64,000 nucleotides of DNA, taken from assembly GCA_041391665.1 (NCBI GenBank), contig JAWKNO010000001.1:2108001-2172000 (forward strand), in the 5' to 3' direction. Below, piece by piece: positions 1 through 7,742 of this stretch. A program made the position numbers and the translations under genes. How positions within the stretch are numbered: position 1 is the stretch's first letter; every line of letters starts with the position of its first letter. The notes under the pieces were generated by a model, which worked only from the letters and a program-made list of their open reading frames with translations, was not told the DNA's origin and ran no database searches. This stretch comes from Bacteroidia bacterium (GTDB taxonomy: Bacteria; Bacteroidota; Bacteroidia; J057).

Positions 1-322
1 CACTTTGCCATATAAGTCCGGTGCGGTAAGTGATGTCTTTTTCCCGCATGCTGTATGATTTTTTCTTAAAAGCCATGGGTAAAATGATCATTTGAACCAC
101 CAGTAGCGTTGACCAGAGGATAAACCATATCATACCCGCAACCGGCGGTAAATCTGTAAAAAAGCTTACAATACCGGGAATAATCAGAAACGCCATGAAA
201 GTCAGGGTGCCGATATACTGAACTTTCAGAAAGGCAGGATGAAGCGGGGTTTGGGGAGCATCTTCAACTGATGGCAAAGCCTCTAAAGTTACCGGCTGGT
301 TTGTGAATAGTAGGGGTTCCAT
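1..322 (-). CDS. PH-domain (YdbS-like) membrane protein, partial
   Basis: The 5' part of a minus-strand gene; the C-terminus lies beyond the left edge. About 107 codons are visible from an ATG at 322. The protein has a short polar N-terminus (MEPLLFTNQP), then two hydrophobic segments at about residues 36-56 and 62-82 separated by a short Pro-containing turn, followed by a stretch ending in YSMREKDITYRTGLIW. Two TM helices followed by a Y-x-(I/V)-T-x-x-R-G strand is the layout of bacterial PH domain proteins of the YdbS/YdbT (bPH2) type, whose function is poorly known and probably membrane-envelope related. The family assignment is inference from this partial sequence. It is followed on the same strand only by the window edge; ribF ends 77 bases upstream. 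Confidence 0.6.
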   Translation of the reverse strand, partial: MEPLLFTNQPVTLEALPSVEDAPQTPLHPAFLKVQYIGTLTFMAFLIIPGIVSFFTDLPPVAGMIWFILWSTLLVVQMIILPMAFKKKSYSMREKDITYRTGLIWQS

Positions 323-399
323 ATCAAATCATTTGACCTAAAGATAAAGCAGAATTTCAGGAGTTGGAAATAATTCCTCACCTGGCCTGTTCGAAGCAG

Positions 400-1338
400 T
401 TATTGCGAGTACTTCCTGATTAGCCCTTCACCGTAGGCTTTGTCTTCGTTCATGGCGTAAATAAGCGCATCCAGCGAGTCAAATTTTTTCTCCCCGCGCA
501 TCCATTCCAGCAACTCTATGCGGAGCGATTTTCCATAAATATCTCTGTCAAAATGGTAGATCCAAACCTCCTGCGAGCGTTCAAATTCGCCCATGGTGGG
601 TTTTTTGCCGATACTCATCAATCCCCAAAACGATTCATTTTCACACAAAACCTTTACAAAATAGATCCCGTCGGCGGGGATAAGTTTGCGGGAATCTTCG
701 GGTTGGATATTGGCAGTGGGAAAACCGAGCAGGCGCCCTTGCTTTTCTCCGTGGATCACTTCTCCTGCAAAAGTATAGGGATAACCCAAATACTGATTGG
801 CGGAAGTGATATCGCCATCAGCCAGCGCTTTGCGTATTTTGGTACTGCTGATATTGGCGTTGTCTATGGTTTGGGCGGGAATTTCTTCGACCGAATAATT
901 TCCTTCCTCTGCTAGTTCGAGCAGTTCTTCTATGCCGCCGGTCCGGTTTTTTCCAAAGTGGTGATCATAGCCAATGATGATTTTCCGGATACCAACGGTT
1001 TCGATAAGTATATCGCGGATAAAAGCTTTGGAGGGAATTCTGGAAAATTCTTTGGAAAAAGGGATGACCAAAAGTTTGTCTATCCCCATATTTGCCATCA
1101 GCCCGATCTTTTCATCGAGCGTTTGGAGCATGCGCAGAGGGTTATTTTCCGGGAAAAGGACGAGCCGGGGGTGCGGATGAAAGGTAATGACTACCGATTC
1201 GGCGTTTTCCTCTTTGGCTGCGGCTATCAGCCGGTTGAGTATTACCTTATGGCCAAGATGTACCCCGTCAAATGTGCCTATGGTTGCGACGTTCCGGTCC
1301 CCTTTTTTAAATGCTTCCAGCGATCTGTAAACTTCCAT
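400..1338 (-). CDS. ribF: Bifunctional riboflavin kinase / FAD synthetase
   Basis: Makes FMN from riboflavin and ATP, then FAD from FMN and ATP, in the cytoplasm. The N-terminal adenylyltransferase domain shows the nucleotidyltransferase motif GTFDGVHLGH near residue 21 and the ISSTKIR signature near residue 165; the C-terminal riboflavin kinase domain shows GFPTANI and ends with the EKKFDSLDAL helix. About 312 aa, normal for the family. The reading frame is open back to 1383, but the ATG at 1338 (MEVYRSLEAF) is chosen because it matches the usual start and lies 7 bases after the truB stop; the longer form would overlap truB. The order truB-ribF is a common bacterial arrangement and the two are probably co-transcribed. 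Confidence 0.95.
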   Translation of the reverse strand: MEVYRSLEAFKKGDRNVATIGTFDGVHLGHKVILNRLIAAAKEENAESVVITFHPHPRLVLFPENNPLRMLQTLDEKIGLMANMGIDKLLVIPFSKEFSRIPSKAFIRDILIETVGIRKIIIGYDHHFGKNRTGGIEELLELAEEGNYSVEEIPAQTIDNANISSTKIRKALADGDITSANQYLGYPYTFAGEVIHGEKQGRLLGFPTANIQPEDSRKLIPADGIYFVKVLCENESFWGLMSIGKKPTMGEFERSQEVWIYHFDRDIYGKSLRIELLEWMRGEKKFDSLDALIYAMNEDKAYGEGLIRKYSQ

Positions 1339-1345
1339 CGTCCAG

Positions 1346-2029
1346 TTATAAATTGCGGTTTTTTGTACTGAATTTTGCGGCAAAATCTCCGATTTCCCAC
1401 GCGCCTTCCAGGCGATATGGGCCGATGGCCGTTCGTTTCAGCTCGCGAATATAGCCGCCAACTCCCAATACCTGCCCCAGGTCATGAATCAGCGAACGGA
1501 TGTACGTGCCCTTGCTGCAACGAATCCGGGCCGCAAACAGTGGCGCTGCAGATTCTGTCTCCAGCAGGGAAAATTCGTAAATACTTACCTGCCGGGGTTT
1601 TAATTCGATTGACTGACCTGCCCGTGCAGCCTTGTATGCGCGTTTTCCATCAACTTTTACCGCAGAAAATATGGGCGGCATTTGTGTGATTTCTCCACGA
1701 AAGGCAGACAGTGCGGATTCTACATCTTCACGGGTGATATGGCTGGCGTCGGTGATATTTTCTTCGGGGTACTCTGCGTCGTAAGATGGGGTAGTGGCCC
1801 CCAGCTTAAATATTACCTCGTATTCTTTCTCTAAATCCTGCACCTGGTTGATTTGTTTGGTATGACGGCCGGTACAAATAATCAACAGACCGGTTGCCAG
1901 TGGATCCAGCGTGCCGGCATGGCCTACTTTTTTGGTTTTGACCGTATTGCGGACCTTACTGACCAGGTCAAATGATGTCCAGCCTTTGGGTTTATTAAAT
2001 AGCAGGGTCTGTCCTTCTTCGAAATTCAT
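1346..2029 (-). CDS. truB: tRNA pseudouridine(55) synthase TruB
   Basis: Converts U55 of the tRNA T-loop to pseudouridine. The N-terminus FNKPKGWTSFDLV and the catalytic motif GHAGTLDPLATG (catalytic Asp at residue 42) are typical, as is the later CSKGTYIRSLIHDLG motif. About 227 aa from the chosen start. The frame is open to 2131, but the ATG at 2029 (MNFEEGQTLL) fits the family; the upstream extension is rich in Cys, Phe and Asn and would run over the palindrome at 2114-2129. Gene order truB then ribF. The upstream region is shared with the divergent acyl-CoA dehydrogenase gene. Confidence 0.95.
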   Translation of the reverse strand: MNFEEGQTLLFNKPKGWTSFDLVSKVRNTVKTKKVGHAGTLDPLATGLLIICTGRHTKQINQVQDLEKEYEVIFKLGATTPSYDAEYPEENITDASHITREDVESALSAFRGEITQMPPIFSAVKVDGKRAYKAARAGQSIELKPRQVSIYEFSLLETESAAPLFAARIRCSKGTYIRSLIHDLGQVLGVGGYIRELKRTAIGPYRLEGAWEIGDFAAKFSTKNRNL

Positions 2030-2113
2030 TTCTATCACCAGGGGGCAGTTTTTATTTTTCTCCAAAAATACATGGATCACGGCGTAAGAACAAGGTATAA
2101 AAAATCTAAAACT

Positions 2114-2173
2114 GTTATGCATGCATAACATATTTTTTTTATATTAGCTGCTGAAAATGTATGCATGCATAAC
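2114..2173. promoter_or_regulatory. Twin palindromic operator-like sites
   Basis: Two copies of one palindrome lie between divergent truB and the acyl-CoA dehydrogenase gene. Copy 1 at 2114-2129 is the perfect 16-mer GTTATGCATGCATAAC. Copy 2 at 2158-2173 is TGTATGCATGCATAAC, which differs from copy 1 only in its first three positions and shares the last 13 bases. Their centres are 44 bp apart, about four helical turns, so two dimers could bind on the same face. The downstream copy ends 46 bases before the ATG at 2220. Size and symmetry fit a MarR- or TetR-family repressor of fatty acid degradation, which is inference; no such regulator gene is in the window. Confidence 0.6.
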
Positions 2174-2219
2174 AAACACAGACGAGAAACCTTCGTAGAA
2201 TATAAAATACCTAATTACT

Positions 2220-4013
2220 ATGGATACTGTAACCAATAATCAAGCAATCAAAGGTGGCGAGTTTCTGATGCGGGAAACAGAAGCCCGGGATGTATTTATC
2301 CCAGAGTCATTTAGTGAAGAACAGCAGATGATGGCCGATGCCTGTCGCGATTTTGCTGAAGCTGAAATTTATCCTCATGTGGATCGGATGGACAGTCTGG
2401 AAGAAGGGTTTATGTCCTCATTACTCGAAAAAGCCGGGGAGCTGGGGCTATTGGCGATTACGGTTCCTGAAGAATATGGTGGTCTGGGCATGAGCTTTAA
2501 TACTTCCATGCTGATCGCAGATGCGCTCGGCCCCACGGGTTCATTCTCCACGGCATATGGTGCCCATACGGGTATCGGCACACTCCCGATCCAGTATTAT
2601 GGTTCAGAAGCGCAGAAGGCCCGTTACCTTCCCAAACTCGGTTCCGGGGAGTGGAAAGCCTCGTACTGCCTCACAGAGCCTGATTCGGGTTCGGATGCCA
2701 ATAGCGGGAAAACCAAAGCGGTACTCAACGAAGCAGGCACCCATTATCTGATTACCGGCCAGAAAATGTGGATTTCCAATGCTGGTTTTGCCCACGTGTT
2801 TATTGTATTTGCCAAAATTGAAGATGATAAAAACCTCACAGCTTTTATCGTTGAAAAAGATTTTGGCGGCATCACCATGAATGACGAGGAGAAAAAAATG
2901 GGCATCAAAGGCTCTTCCACCCGTCAGGTATTTTTTAATGAGACTCCCGTTCCGGTAGAAAATATGCTCTCTGACCGTGGAAACGGTTTTAAAATCGCCG
3001 TTAATATCCTCAATATTGGTCGTATCAAACTGGGTGTTGGTGCTGTGGGTGGTGCCAAGGCGGTTGCTGCCCTGGCAGTTCGTTATGCCAATGAGCGTAT
3101 TCAGTTTGGTCAGCCTATCGCCAACTTTGGGGCAATTCAGCACAAACTGGCTGAAATGGCCATCAAAACCTATGCATCGGAAGCTGCTTGTTACCGCGCC
3201 GGACAAAATATCGAAGACAAAATCAACGAACTGGTAGCCAATGGGCTTTCAAAGGAAAATGCTATTCTCAAAGGCCTGGAACAGTTTGCCATCGAATGTG
3301 CGATCCTGAAAGTACACGGTTCTGAAATTCTCGATTTTGTCGTGGACGAAGGGGTACAGGTATATGGAGGAATGGGTTTCTCTGCTGAAGCGCCTATGGA
3401 GCGCGCCTATCGCGATGCCCGTATCACCCGCATTTATGAGGGAACCAACGAAATCAACCGGATGTTGATCGTAGGCATGATCCTCAAACGCGCCATGACT
3501 GGCGAACTCAACCTGATGGGCCCGGCAATGGCAGTATTTAAAGAACTGACTTCATTGCCTGATTTTGGTGGAGATGACACCCGTCTGTTTGCCCCTGAGA
3601 AAAAAATCATTGCTAACCTCAAGAAGGGTTTATTGATGGTCGCCGGAAAAGCTGCACAAGATTTGGGCGGAAAACTCAATGACGAGCAGGAAATTCTGAT
3701 GAACCTGGCCGATATGGCGATAGAGATTTACGCAGCAGAATCTGCCCTTCTGCGCAGTGAAAAACTCGTTACCATGCGGGGTGAAGCAGAAAGTCAGCAT
3801 CAAATCAACCTTGCAAAGGTATATATTTACGAGGCAACGGATGTCGTGTACAGAGCCGGAAAAGAAGCGATTGCCGCATTTGCCAAAGACGATGACCAGA
3901 GCATGTTGCTGATGGGACTCAAACGTTTTACCCAGGCCCGCCTGGTAAATACAAAAGCCCTCCGCCGTGAAATTGCCGGCTATATGATCGAAAAAAACGG
4001 ATATCCGTTCTAG
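2220..4013 (+). CDS. Acyl-CoA dehydrogenase (long form)
   Basis: FAD-dependent oxidation of acyl-CoA to trans-2-enoyl-CoA, the first step of beta-oxidation. The 597-aa protein has the ACAD core at about residues 40-410, with the FAD/substrate signature LTEPDSGSDA, the WISNAGFA segment and the catalytic-base region RIYEGTNEINR (Glu at about 407). A C-terminal extension of about 160 residues makes it longer than short-chain ACADs (~380 aa) and like the VLCAD/FadE-type long forms found in Bacteroidota. It stands alone on the plus strand, with the twin palindromes upstream and a hairpin terminator downstream, so it is probably a single-gene transcript under its own repressor. Chain-length preference cannot be read from the sequence. 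Confidence 0.93.
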   Translation: MDTVTNNQAIKGGEFLMRETEARDVFIPESFSEEQQMMADACRDFAEAEIYPHVDRMDSLEEGFMSSLLEKAGELGLLAITVPEEYGGLGMSFNTSMLIADALGPTGSFSTAYGAHTGIGTLPIQYYGSEAQKARYLPKLGSGEWKASYCLTEPDSGSDANSGKTKAVLNEAGTHYLITGQKMWISNAGFAHVFIVFAKIEDDKNLTAFIVEKDFGGITMNDEEKKMGIKGSSTRQVFFNETPVPVENMLSDRGNGFKIAVNILNIGRIKLGVGAVGGAKAVAALAVRYANERIQFGQPIANFGAIQHKLAEMAIKTYASEAACYRAGQNIEDKINELVANGLSKENAILKGLEQFAIECAILKVHGSEILDFVVDEGVQVYGGMGFSAEAPMERAYRDARITRIYEGTNEINRMLIVGMILKRAMTGELNLMGPAMAVFKELTSLPDFGGDDTRLFAPEKKIIANLKKGLLMVAGKAAQDLGGKLNDEQEILMNLADMAIEIYAAESALLRSEKLVTMRGEAESQHQINLAKVYIYEATDVVYRAGKEAIAAFAKDDDQSMLLMGLKRFTQARLVNTKALRREIAGYMIEKNGYPF

Positions 4014-4043
4014 GCTGGAACGATTTATAGAACCAAACTACAC

Positions 4044-4073
4044 AACCTCTTCCGCAAGGGAGAGGTTTTTTTT
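4044..4073 (+). terminator. Rho-independent terminator of the acyl-CoA dehydrogenase gene
   Basis: The inverted repeat AACCTCT...AGAGGTT, with CC/GG pairs closing a GCAA loop, is followed by a run of eight T, 30 bases after the stop codon at 4013. Confidence 0.85.
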
Positions 4074-4205
4074 GTTTCGGAATTATAAAGTAATTGCGAC
4101 ATAGAATAGGCATCGATCACAAAGAAACCGCAAATGAGGGAAAATCTGGGAAAATCTGCGTTTTACGTGTATTTGTTTGTCCTTGACAATGAGAGATAGG
4201 GTTCA

Positions 4206-4244
4206 CGCAGAGTTTCGCAGAGTGCCACGCAAAGTAACGCAGAG
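4206..4244. repeat. CGCAGAG short repeat cluster
   Basis: Four heptamers (CGCAGAG at 4206, 4216 and 4238; CGCAAAG at 4228) at 10-12 base spacing, in a non-coding stretch that also carries AAATCTG-type words. Short CGCAGAG-rich runs of this kind are scattered in intergenic DNA of many environmental bacteria. I see no gene in 4074-4272. Confidence 0.5.
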
Positions 4245-4272
4245 GCTACTTTTTCCCCAATCTCAAGTATAA

Positions 4273-4959
4273 TTATTCAAAAAATTTTCCAAATACTTCG
4301 ATATATGGATCACGTTCCAATACAGTATAGAAAAAAAATGCACCAAGCCACCCGTGGAATACCCCCAGCACATACAGATTTTTTATTCTCAAATACACAA
4401 TTGAGTAGAAAACAGCGAGAAGGCCTGTTCCGCCAATGAGGTACCAAAATGGGTAATGAACCATTGCAAATACAAGAGCGGTAATACCAACTATTGCAAT
4501 TTTATGTAATCTCAATCCTTCCATATCCTGTAGATTTCCTGCAACCAACCCGATAATAAGGAATTGTTGAATGGTACCCCATATGGGATAAAGAATTAAA
4601 AGAGGAAGGATGTGCCATGTAACCATTAATGAATTTTGCAGAAAACCAATTACCCAAAATGCTGACAGTGCAATTATCCCAAAAGGAAGCACTAAAGAAA
4701 ATGTACTGGATAGATTACTTCCGGTAAATCCCCAATATGTTAGAATTTTCTTATTCTGCTTGTATCTGAAGTAGACGTAAATGCCCCAGAACAGGCAAAC
4801 AATTGTGATATAAAAAAATCGCCAGTTTAGCCAGTCCATAAAAACAAATTTCCCTGTTCCGGACACAATGACGGCGATAATCTCAAACCATCTTCTTTTG
4901 TCAGAAATTCCTACAGATAGTGATTCTGAATGATCCATACCTTTATTTTCTATGTTCAT
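4273..4959 (-). CDS. CPBP-like membrane protein with degenerate active site
   Basis: A 228-aa protein with about six to seven hydrophobic segments and a short polar N-terminus. The layout fits the CPBP (CAAX protease/bacteriocin-processing) intramembrane protease family: motif 1 position reads WGTIQQFLIIG, motif 2 FAMVHYPFW and motif 3 FHGWLG. In active family members motif 1 is EExxxR; here both Glu are Gln and the Arg is Ile, while the motif 2 and 3 His are kept. It is therefore probably not a glutamate-dependent protease, unless Gln variants act otherwise. An IS66-like MITE sits immediately upstream, with its target duplication covering the ATG, so the native promoter or upstream operon link is separated from the gene. 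Before the insertion the start codon would have lain about 21 bases after the SIMPL gene stop. Confidence 0.7.
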   Translation of the reverse strand: MNIENKGMDHSESLSVGISDKRRWFEIIAVIVSGTGKFVFMDWLNWRFFYITIVCLFWGIYVYFRYKQNKKILTYWGFTGSNLSSTFSLVLPFGIIALSAFWVIGFLQNSLMVTWHILPLLILYPIWGTIQQFLIIGLVAGNLQDMEGLRLHKIAIVGITALVFAMVHYPFWYLIGGTGLLAVFYSIVYLRIKNLYVLGVFHGWLGAFFFYTVLERDPYIEVFGKFFE

Positions 4960-4964
4960 TTTTT

Positions 4965-5354
4965 GTAACTACTTAGGTACTCATAACACGTTGATTTTTT
5001 CATGTATTTGCCCGTAGGCAAACGTCGAATAGGCGTGCAAGGACGCGCCGATTGAGCGAAAAAAGAGGGGGGCGGCCGTTGGCTATAATAATATCACCCC
5101 TTCGGGGTTAGCTCTGCGAGCCGTTTCCCAGACCGCAGCAAAACTGAACGGTTTCTCAGGCCGGAGCAAAACTGAACGGTTTTTCGGGCCGGAGCAACGG
5201 TGAACGGTTTTTCGGGCCGCAGGCCTAACCCCGAAGGGGTGATATTATTATAGCCAACGGCATACCTCCCTCAAATCATTTCGGAGGCGCGTCTATGCAC
5301 GCCCTTTGGACTGTTACCCAGTTTTCAATCTATCAAGAGAACGTAAGTAGTTAC
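4965..5354. mobile_element. IS66-like MITE (390 bp) with 8-bp target duplication
   Basis: Terminal inverted repeats GTAACTACTTAGGTAC (4965-4980) and, read inward from the right, GTAACTACTTACGTTC (5339-5354) match at 14 of 16 positions and begin with GTAA. The element is flanked by a perfect 8-bp direct repeat CATTTTTT (4957-4964 and 5355-5362). Ends starting GTAA plus 8-bp target duplications are the established hallmark of the IS66 family. There is no transposase gene inside, so it is non-autonomous. Internally it is strongly self-complementary: an 18-bp pair (5032-5049 / 5286-5303, 16 of 18), a perfect 35-bp pair (5076-5110 / 5226-5260) and a 28-bp tandem array in the loop. The left duplication contains the start codon of the CPBP-like gene. 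Confidence 0.85.
5076..5260. repeat. 35-bp perfect inverted repeat enclosing 28-bp tandem repeats
   Basis: The arms at 5076-5110 and 5226-5260 are exact reverse complements, each including CACCCCTTCGGGGT, itself a small hairpin. The loop holds three 28-bp units starting GCAAAACTGAACGG or GCAACGGTGAACGG at 5138, 5166 and 5194, plus a decayed partial copy before them. Transcribed RNA would fold into a long stable stem. It lies inside the MITE. Confidence 0.9.
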
Positions 5355-5378
5355 CATTTTTTATAACCGCGAGAAGTG

Positions 5379-6296
5379 CTAGTCTTTGTGACGTTCATAT
5401 TTGACCTGAATTTCAAAAACAGCCTGGAGACCTATTTCTATTTTTTCCGGGTTAATACACTTATCAAATTCAGAAAAATTGATCTCATCATAATATCTGG
5501 TGGTTTTTTTCCTTTCTTCCTCTACAAATCTTTTCGATCCTGAACCATAATACTCCAGGCCAGAGGATTCAAAAGCCTGGTATCCTTTGTACCGCTGACT
5601 GGGGAATACAAATTGAAATTGTTCACTGAAAATCATTGCCTGATCTGATATTTTCAGGTTGGTAGCAAGCAGGTATAGCTTCTTCTTTTTCTCAATAATG
5701 GCAATAGCTTCATAAAACAGCTTTTCATAAACACCTTCTATATCATATAGTATATAATCCAGTTTTACTGCATCGTGAATATCATTTTGAGCCGCGAGGC
5801 TTATTAGTTGTTCTACTAATGCCAAAGAATCAAACCGGATAATAACATTTTTGTTAATTTCATATCCTTCTTTTTGCTGGGTTGCTGATTTTTTTTCAAG
5901 ATCATAACCATAAATGGGATACTGGGCAACCACATCAATATAAATATCCCCTTCATTTATACCCAGGCGTTTGATATCATTCGTAAATGAATTAATTCTA
6001 TTGTTAATCAATTCATTAGATTTTAATAGGGACTCGGCCTGTTGACTAAGACTGAAAGTGATTTTATAAGCGTCTGCTTCAAGATTCATCAGAATTCTTC
6101 CTGTAATAAGAAAAGTTGAATCTGAAACAGAAACTAAACGCTTATATGGTACGAATGAGTTGGATTCTACATTCGATTTACTTTTGGTGTTCCAATCTCT
6201 GGTCGGATTGTCAAGTATATCGGCAGTCATCATCTGGCCTTTAACTGTCGGCGATAAAAGAACTATGAATACCCAAATCTGGAGGATCCTTTTCAT
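5379..6296 (-). CDS. SIMPL-domain (DUF541) secreted protein
   Basis: A 305-aa protein with an N-terminal signal peptide (MKRILQIWVFIVLLSPTVKG, cleavage near Gln21). The region after residue 55 has the SIMPL/DUF541 pattern: a SVSDSTFLITGRI strand, a long helix with repeated Asn/Ser-Leu heptads (LSQQAESLLKSNELINNRI), a GINEGDIYIDVVAQYPIY segment and a helix IEGVYEKLFYEAIAIIEKKKK late in the chain. SIMPL proteins are periplasmic or outer-membrane oligomers of uncertain function. It probably once preceded the CPBP-like gene in one transcript; the MITE now separates them. The GH172 remnant ends 12 bases upstream on the same strand. Confidence 0.7.
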   Translation of the reverse strand: MKRILQIWVFIVLLSPTVKGQMMTADILDNPTRDWNTKSKSNVESNSFVPYKRLVSVSDSTFLITGRILMNLEADAYKITFSLSQQAESLLKSNELINNRINSFTNDIKRLGINEGDIYIDVVAQYPIYGYDLEKKSATQQKEGYEINKNVIIRFDSLALVEQLISLAAQNDIHDAVKLDYILYDIEGVYEKLFYEAIAIIEKKKKLYLLATNLKISDQAMIFSEQFQFVFPSQRYKGYQAFESSGLEYYGSGSKRFVEEERKKTTRYYDEINFSEFDKCINPEKIEIGLQAVFEIQVKYERHKD

Positions 6297-6307
6297 AATT
6301 ATTATAA

Positions 6308-6652
6308 TTAATATTCATATACAGTGACAGGGACTGGACTGCCGTGGAAGTGATTGGTATGTACAAAATATAACACCCCCGGACTTTTTACATCGAGGGA
6401 AACATTAAACGTATCGGCTTCCTGATACAGATAATGGCTGGCATCTGCGGTACGGTTGTTTCCATTGCGGTCGTAGGTACTTCGCATATAGGCGCGCATG
6501 CCCAGACGGAGATACGGAATTTTGTCCCAGTTCAAATAGGCATCGTTACCTATAGGAATAGTGGGAAGTTTTATTTCCTGAGAATACGCCGTATGGAAGC
6601 ATAAGCCTAAAAATAAAACAGCGAAATAGCAGCGAAGGTTTAGTTTTCCCAT
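6308..6652 (-). pseudogene. N-terminal remnant of a GH172 (DUF2961) enzyme
   Basis: From ATG 6652 the frame encodes a signal peptide (CYFAVLFLGLCFHTAYS, mature end Gln-Glu) and then LPTIPIGNDAYLNWDKIPYLRLGMRAYMRSTYD, a DUF2961/GH172 beginning. The segment up to TNHFHGSP follows the family (usually HGSPWHY...), but then reads VPVTVYEY and stops. Intact members are several hundred residues long; here only about 115 codons remain and the SIMPL gene follows directly. I read it as the front of a gene whose rear was deleted. The frame is open to 6709, but the ATG at 6652 gives the signal peptide. Confidence 0.65.
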
Positions 6653-6750
6653 GGATGGCAAGATAATATATACACAGCCAGGCTTTATAACCTGATTTTC
6701 AAGATACACATTGGTGGGAGAACTTTGCTGCTGTAGCGAAAAATTCCGGG

Positions 6751-7650
6751 TTAAAATACACTAAAGAACTTCCAGATTTCTTCGGCTATATCAAACTCCC
6801 CTTCCATTACAGGCCAATCGTGTTTGCCATTTTCCACAGTGTACATCCATACCTGATGCCCGATAGCAGAATGGATATATTTTTGGGTGATGACTGGTGT
6901 ATCATTTTCGGGGATCAGGGTATCGGAGTCTGCGACGAGGCTACAATTGTTTCGGGCGATATGAAATTGCAGGTTCTCTTCCACAGAAAGATAGGGCCCG
7001 TACCCTTGTTTGTCCGCCATATCTCCTTCCCACCAGGTAATAGGATCGGCGTTTCCGTTTGTCATAAAAACAGGGATCGGGGATGATTGGGCACAGGAGT
7101 CAAAAATGCCTTTCATCATACATCCTGCAACCGGTGCAACGGCTTTGAATATATCGGATGCCTGGCAAGCCAGCATATTGCACATATCTCCGCCATTGGA
7201 CATCCCTGTGGCGAAGGTGCGGGTTTTGCTGAAACGGTATTCACTTTGCAGGTGTAATGCGAGGGTGGAGAGAAAGCTGACATCATCCACCTCCATATTT
7301 TGGTGAAAGGAATAGCCCACTTGCCAGAAGGTATTTTTGCTGCTGTCTGTAAGTCCCTGCGGATAACAAACTGCAAAGCCATACTTATCGGCAAGGGTGT
7401 TCATGCCTGTACTCTCCATCATATTGCGGGCATTGTCGGTGTAGCCGTGAAGCACAAAAACAAGTGGCGCATCTGCCTTCAGAGATTCTGGAAGATAGAG
7501 GTAAAATGTTCTTTCGCGGTGATCGATGGTCATCGCGGAATGGATCAGGTTCTGATTTTCCGCAAGCGGTTTTTTGCAAGCCGTTGAAAACAGGCTCAGG
7601 ATTGAGAGGAAGCCGAGGATGAGGGCATTTGGGCGGAGAGGAGACTTCAT
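6751..7650 (-). CDS. PHB depolymerase/feruloyl-esterase-type lipoprotein (CE1-like)
   Basis: A 299-aa alpha/beta-hydrolase. The N-terminus is a lipoprotein signal with lipobox FSTAC (Cys25). Family marks: the oxyanion segment LVFVLHGYTDNARNMMES, nucleophile elbow GMSNGGDMCNML with Ser151, a candidate Asp202 in NGNADPITWW and candidate His277 in NGKHDWP. This is the pattern of the LpqC/polyhydroxybutyrate-depolymerase-like and feruloyl/acetyl-xylan esterase group, which cleaves ester decorations or polyesters outside the cytoplasm. The actual substrate is not visible. It is divergent from the sulfatase gene with about 90 bases between the starts, so both may answer to the same cue. Confidence 0.8.
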   Translation of the reverse strand: MKSPLRPNALILGFLSILSLFSTACKKPLAENQNLIHSAMTIDHRERTFYLYLPESLKADAPLVFVLHGYTDNARNMMESTGMNTLADKYGFAVCYPQGLTDSSKNTFWQVGYSFHQNMEVDDVSFLSTLALHLQSEYRFSKTRTFATGMSNGGDMCNMLACQASDIFKAVAPVAGCMMKGIFDSCAQSSPIPVFMTNGNADPITWWEGDMADKQGYGPYLSVEENLQFHIARNNCSLVADSDTLIPENDTPVITQKYIHSAIGHQVWMYTVENGKHDWPVMEGEFDIAEEIWKFFSVF

Positions 7651-7742
7651 GGAGTATGGTTTTTTTCAAAAATAGTTTTTAAAATTTTCCTCCCTACTCC
7701 AAAAATCTATATTTTCCCTTTTTCCATCCCTTATCCTGTATC

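Noticed and set aside
2604..3206. A 200-codon frame opposite the acyl-CoA dehydrogenase gene
   Set aside because: Antisense to a well-supported gene with no domain marks.
5138..5221. Three 28-bp direct repeats, as in a short CRISPR array
   Set aside because: The units abut without spacers, diverge from each other and lie within a MITE stem-loop; no cas genes are near.
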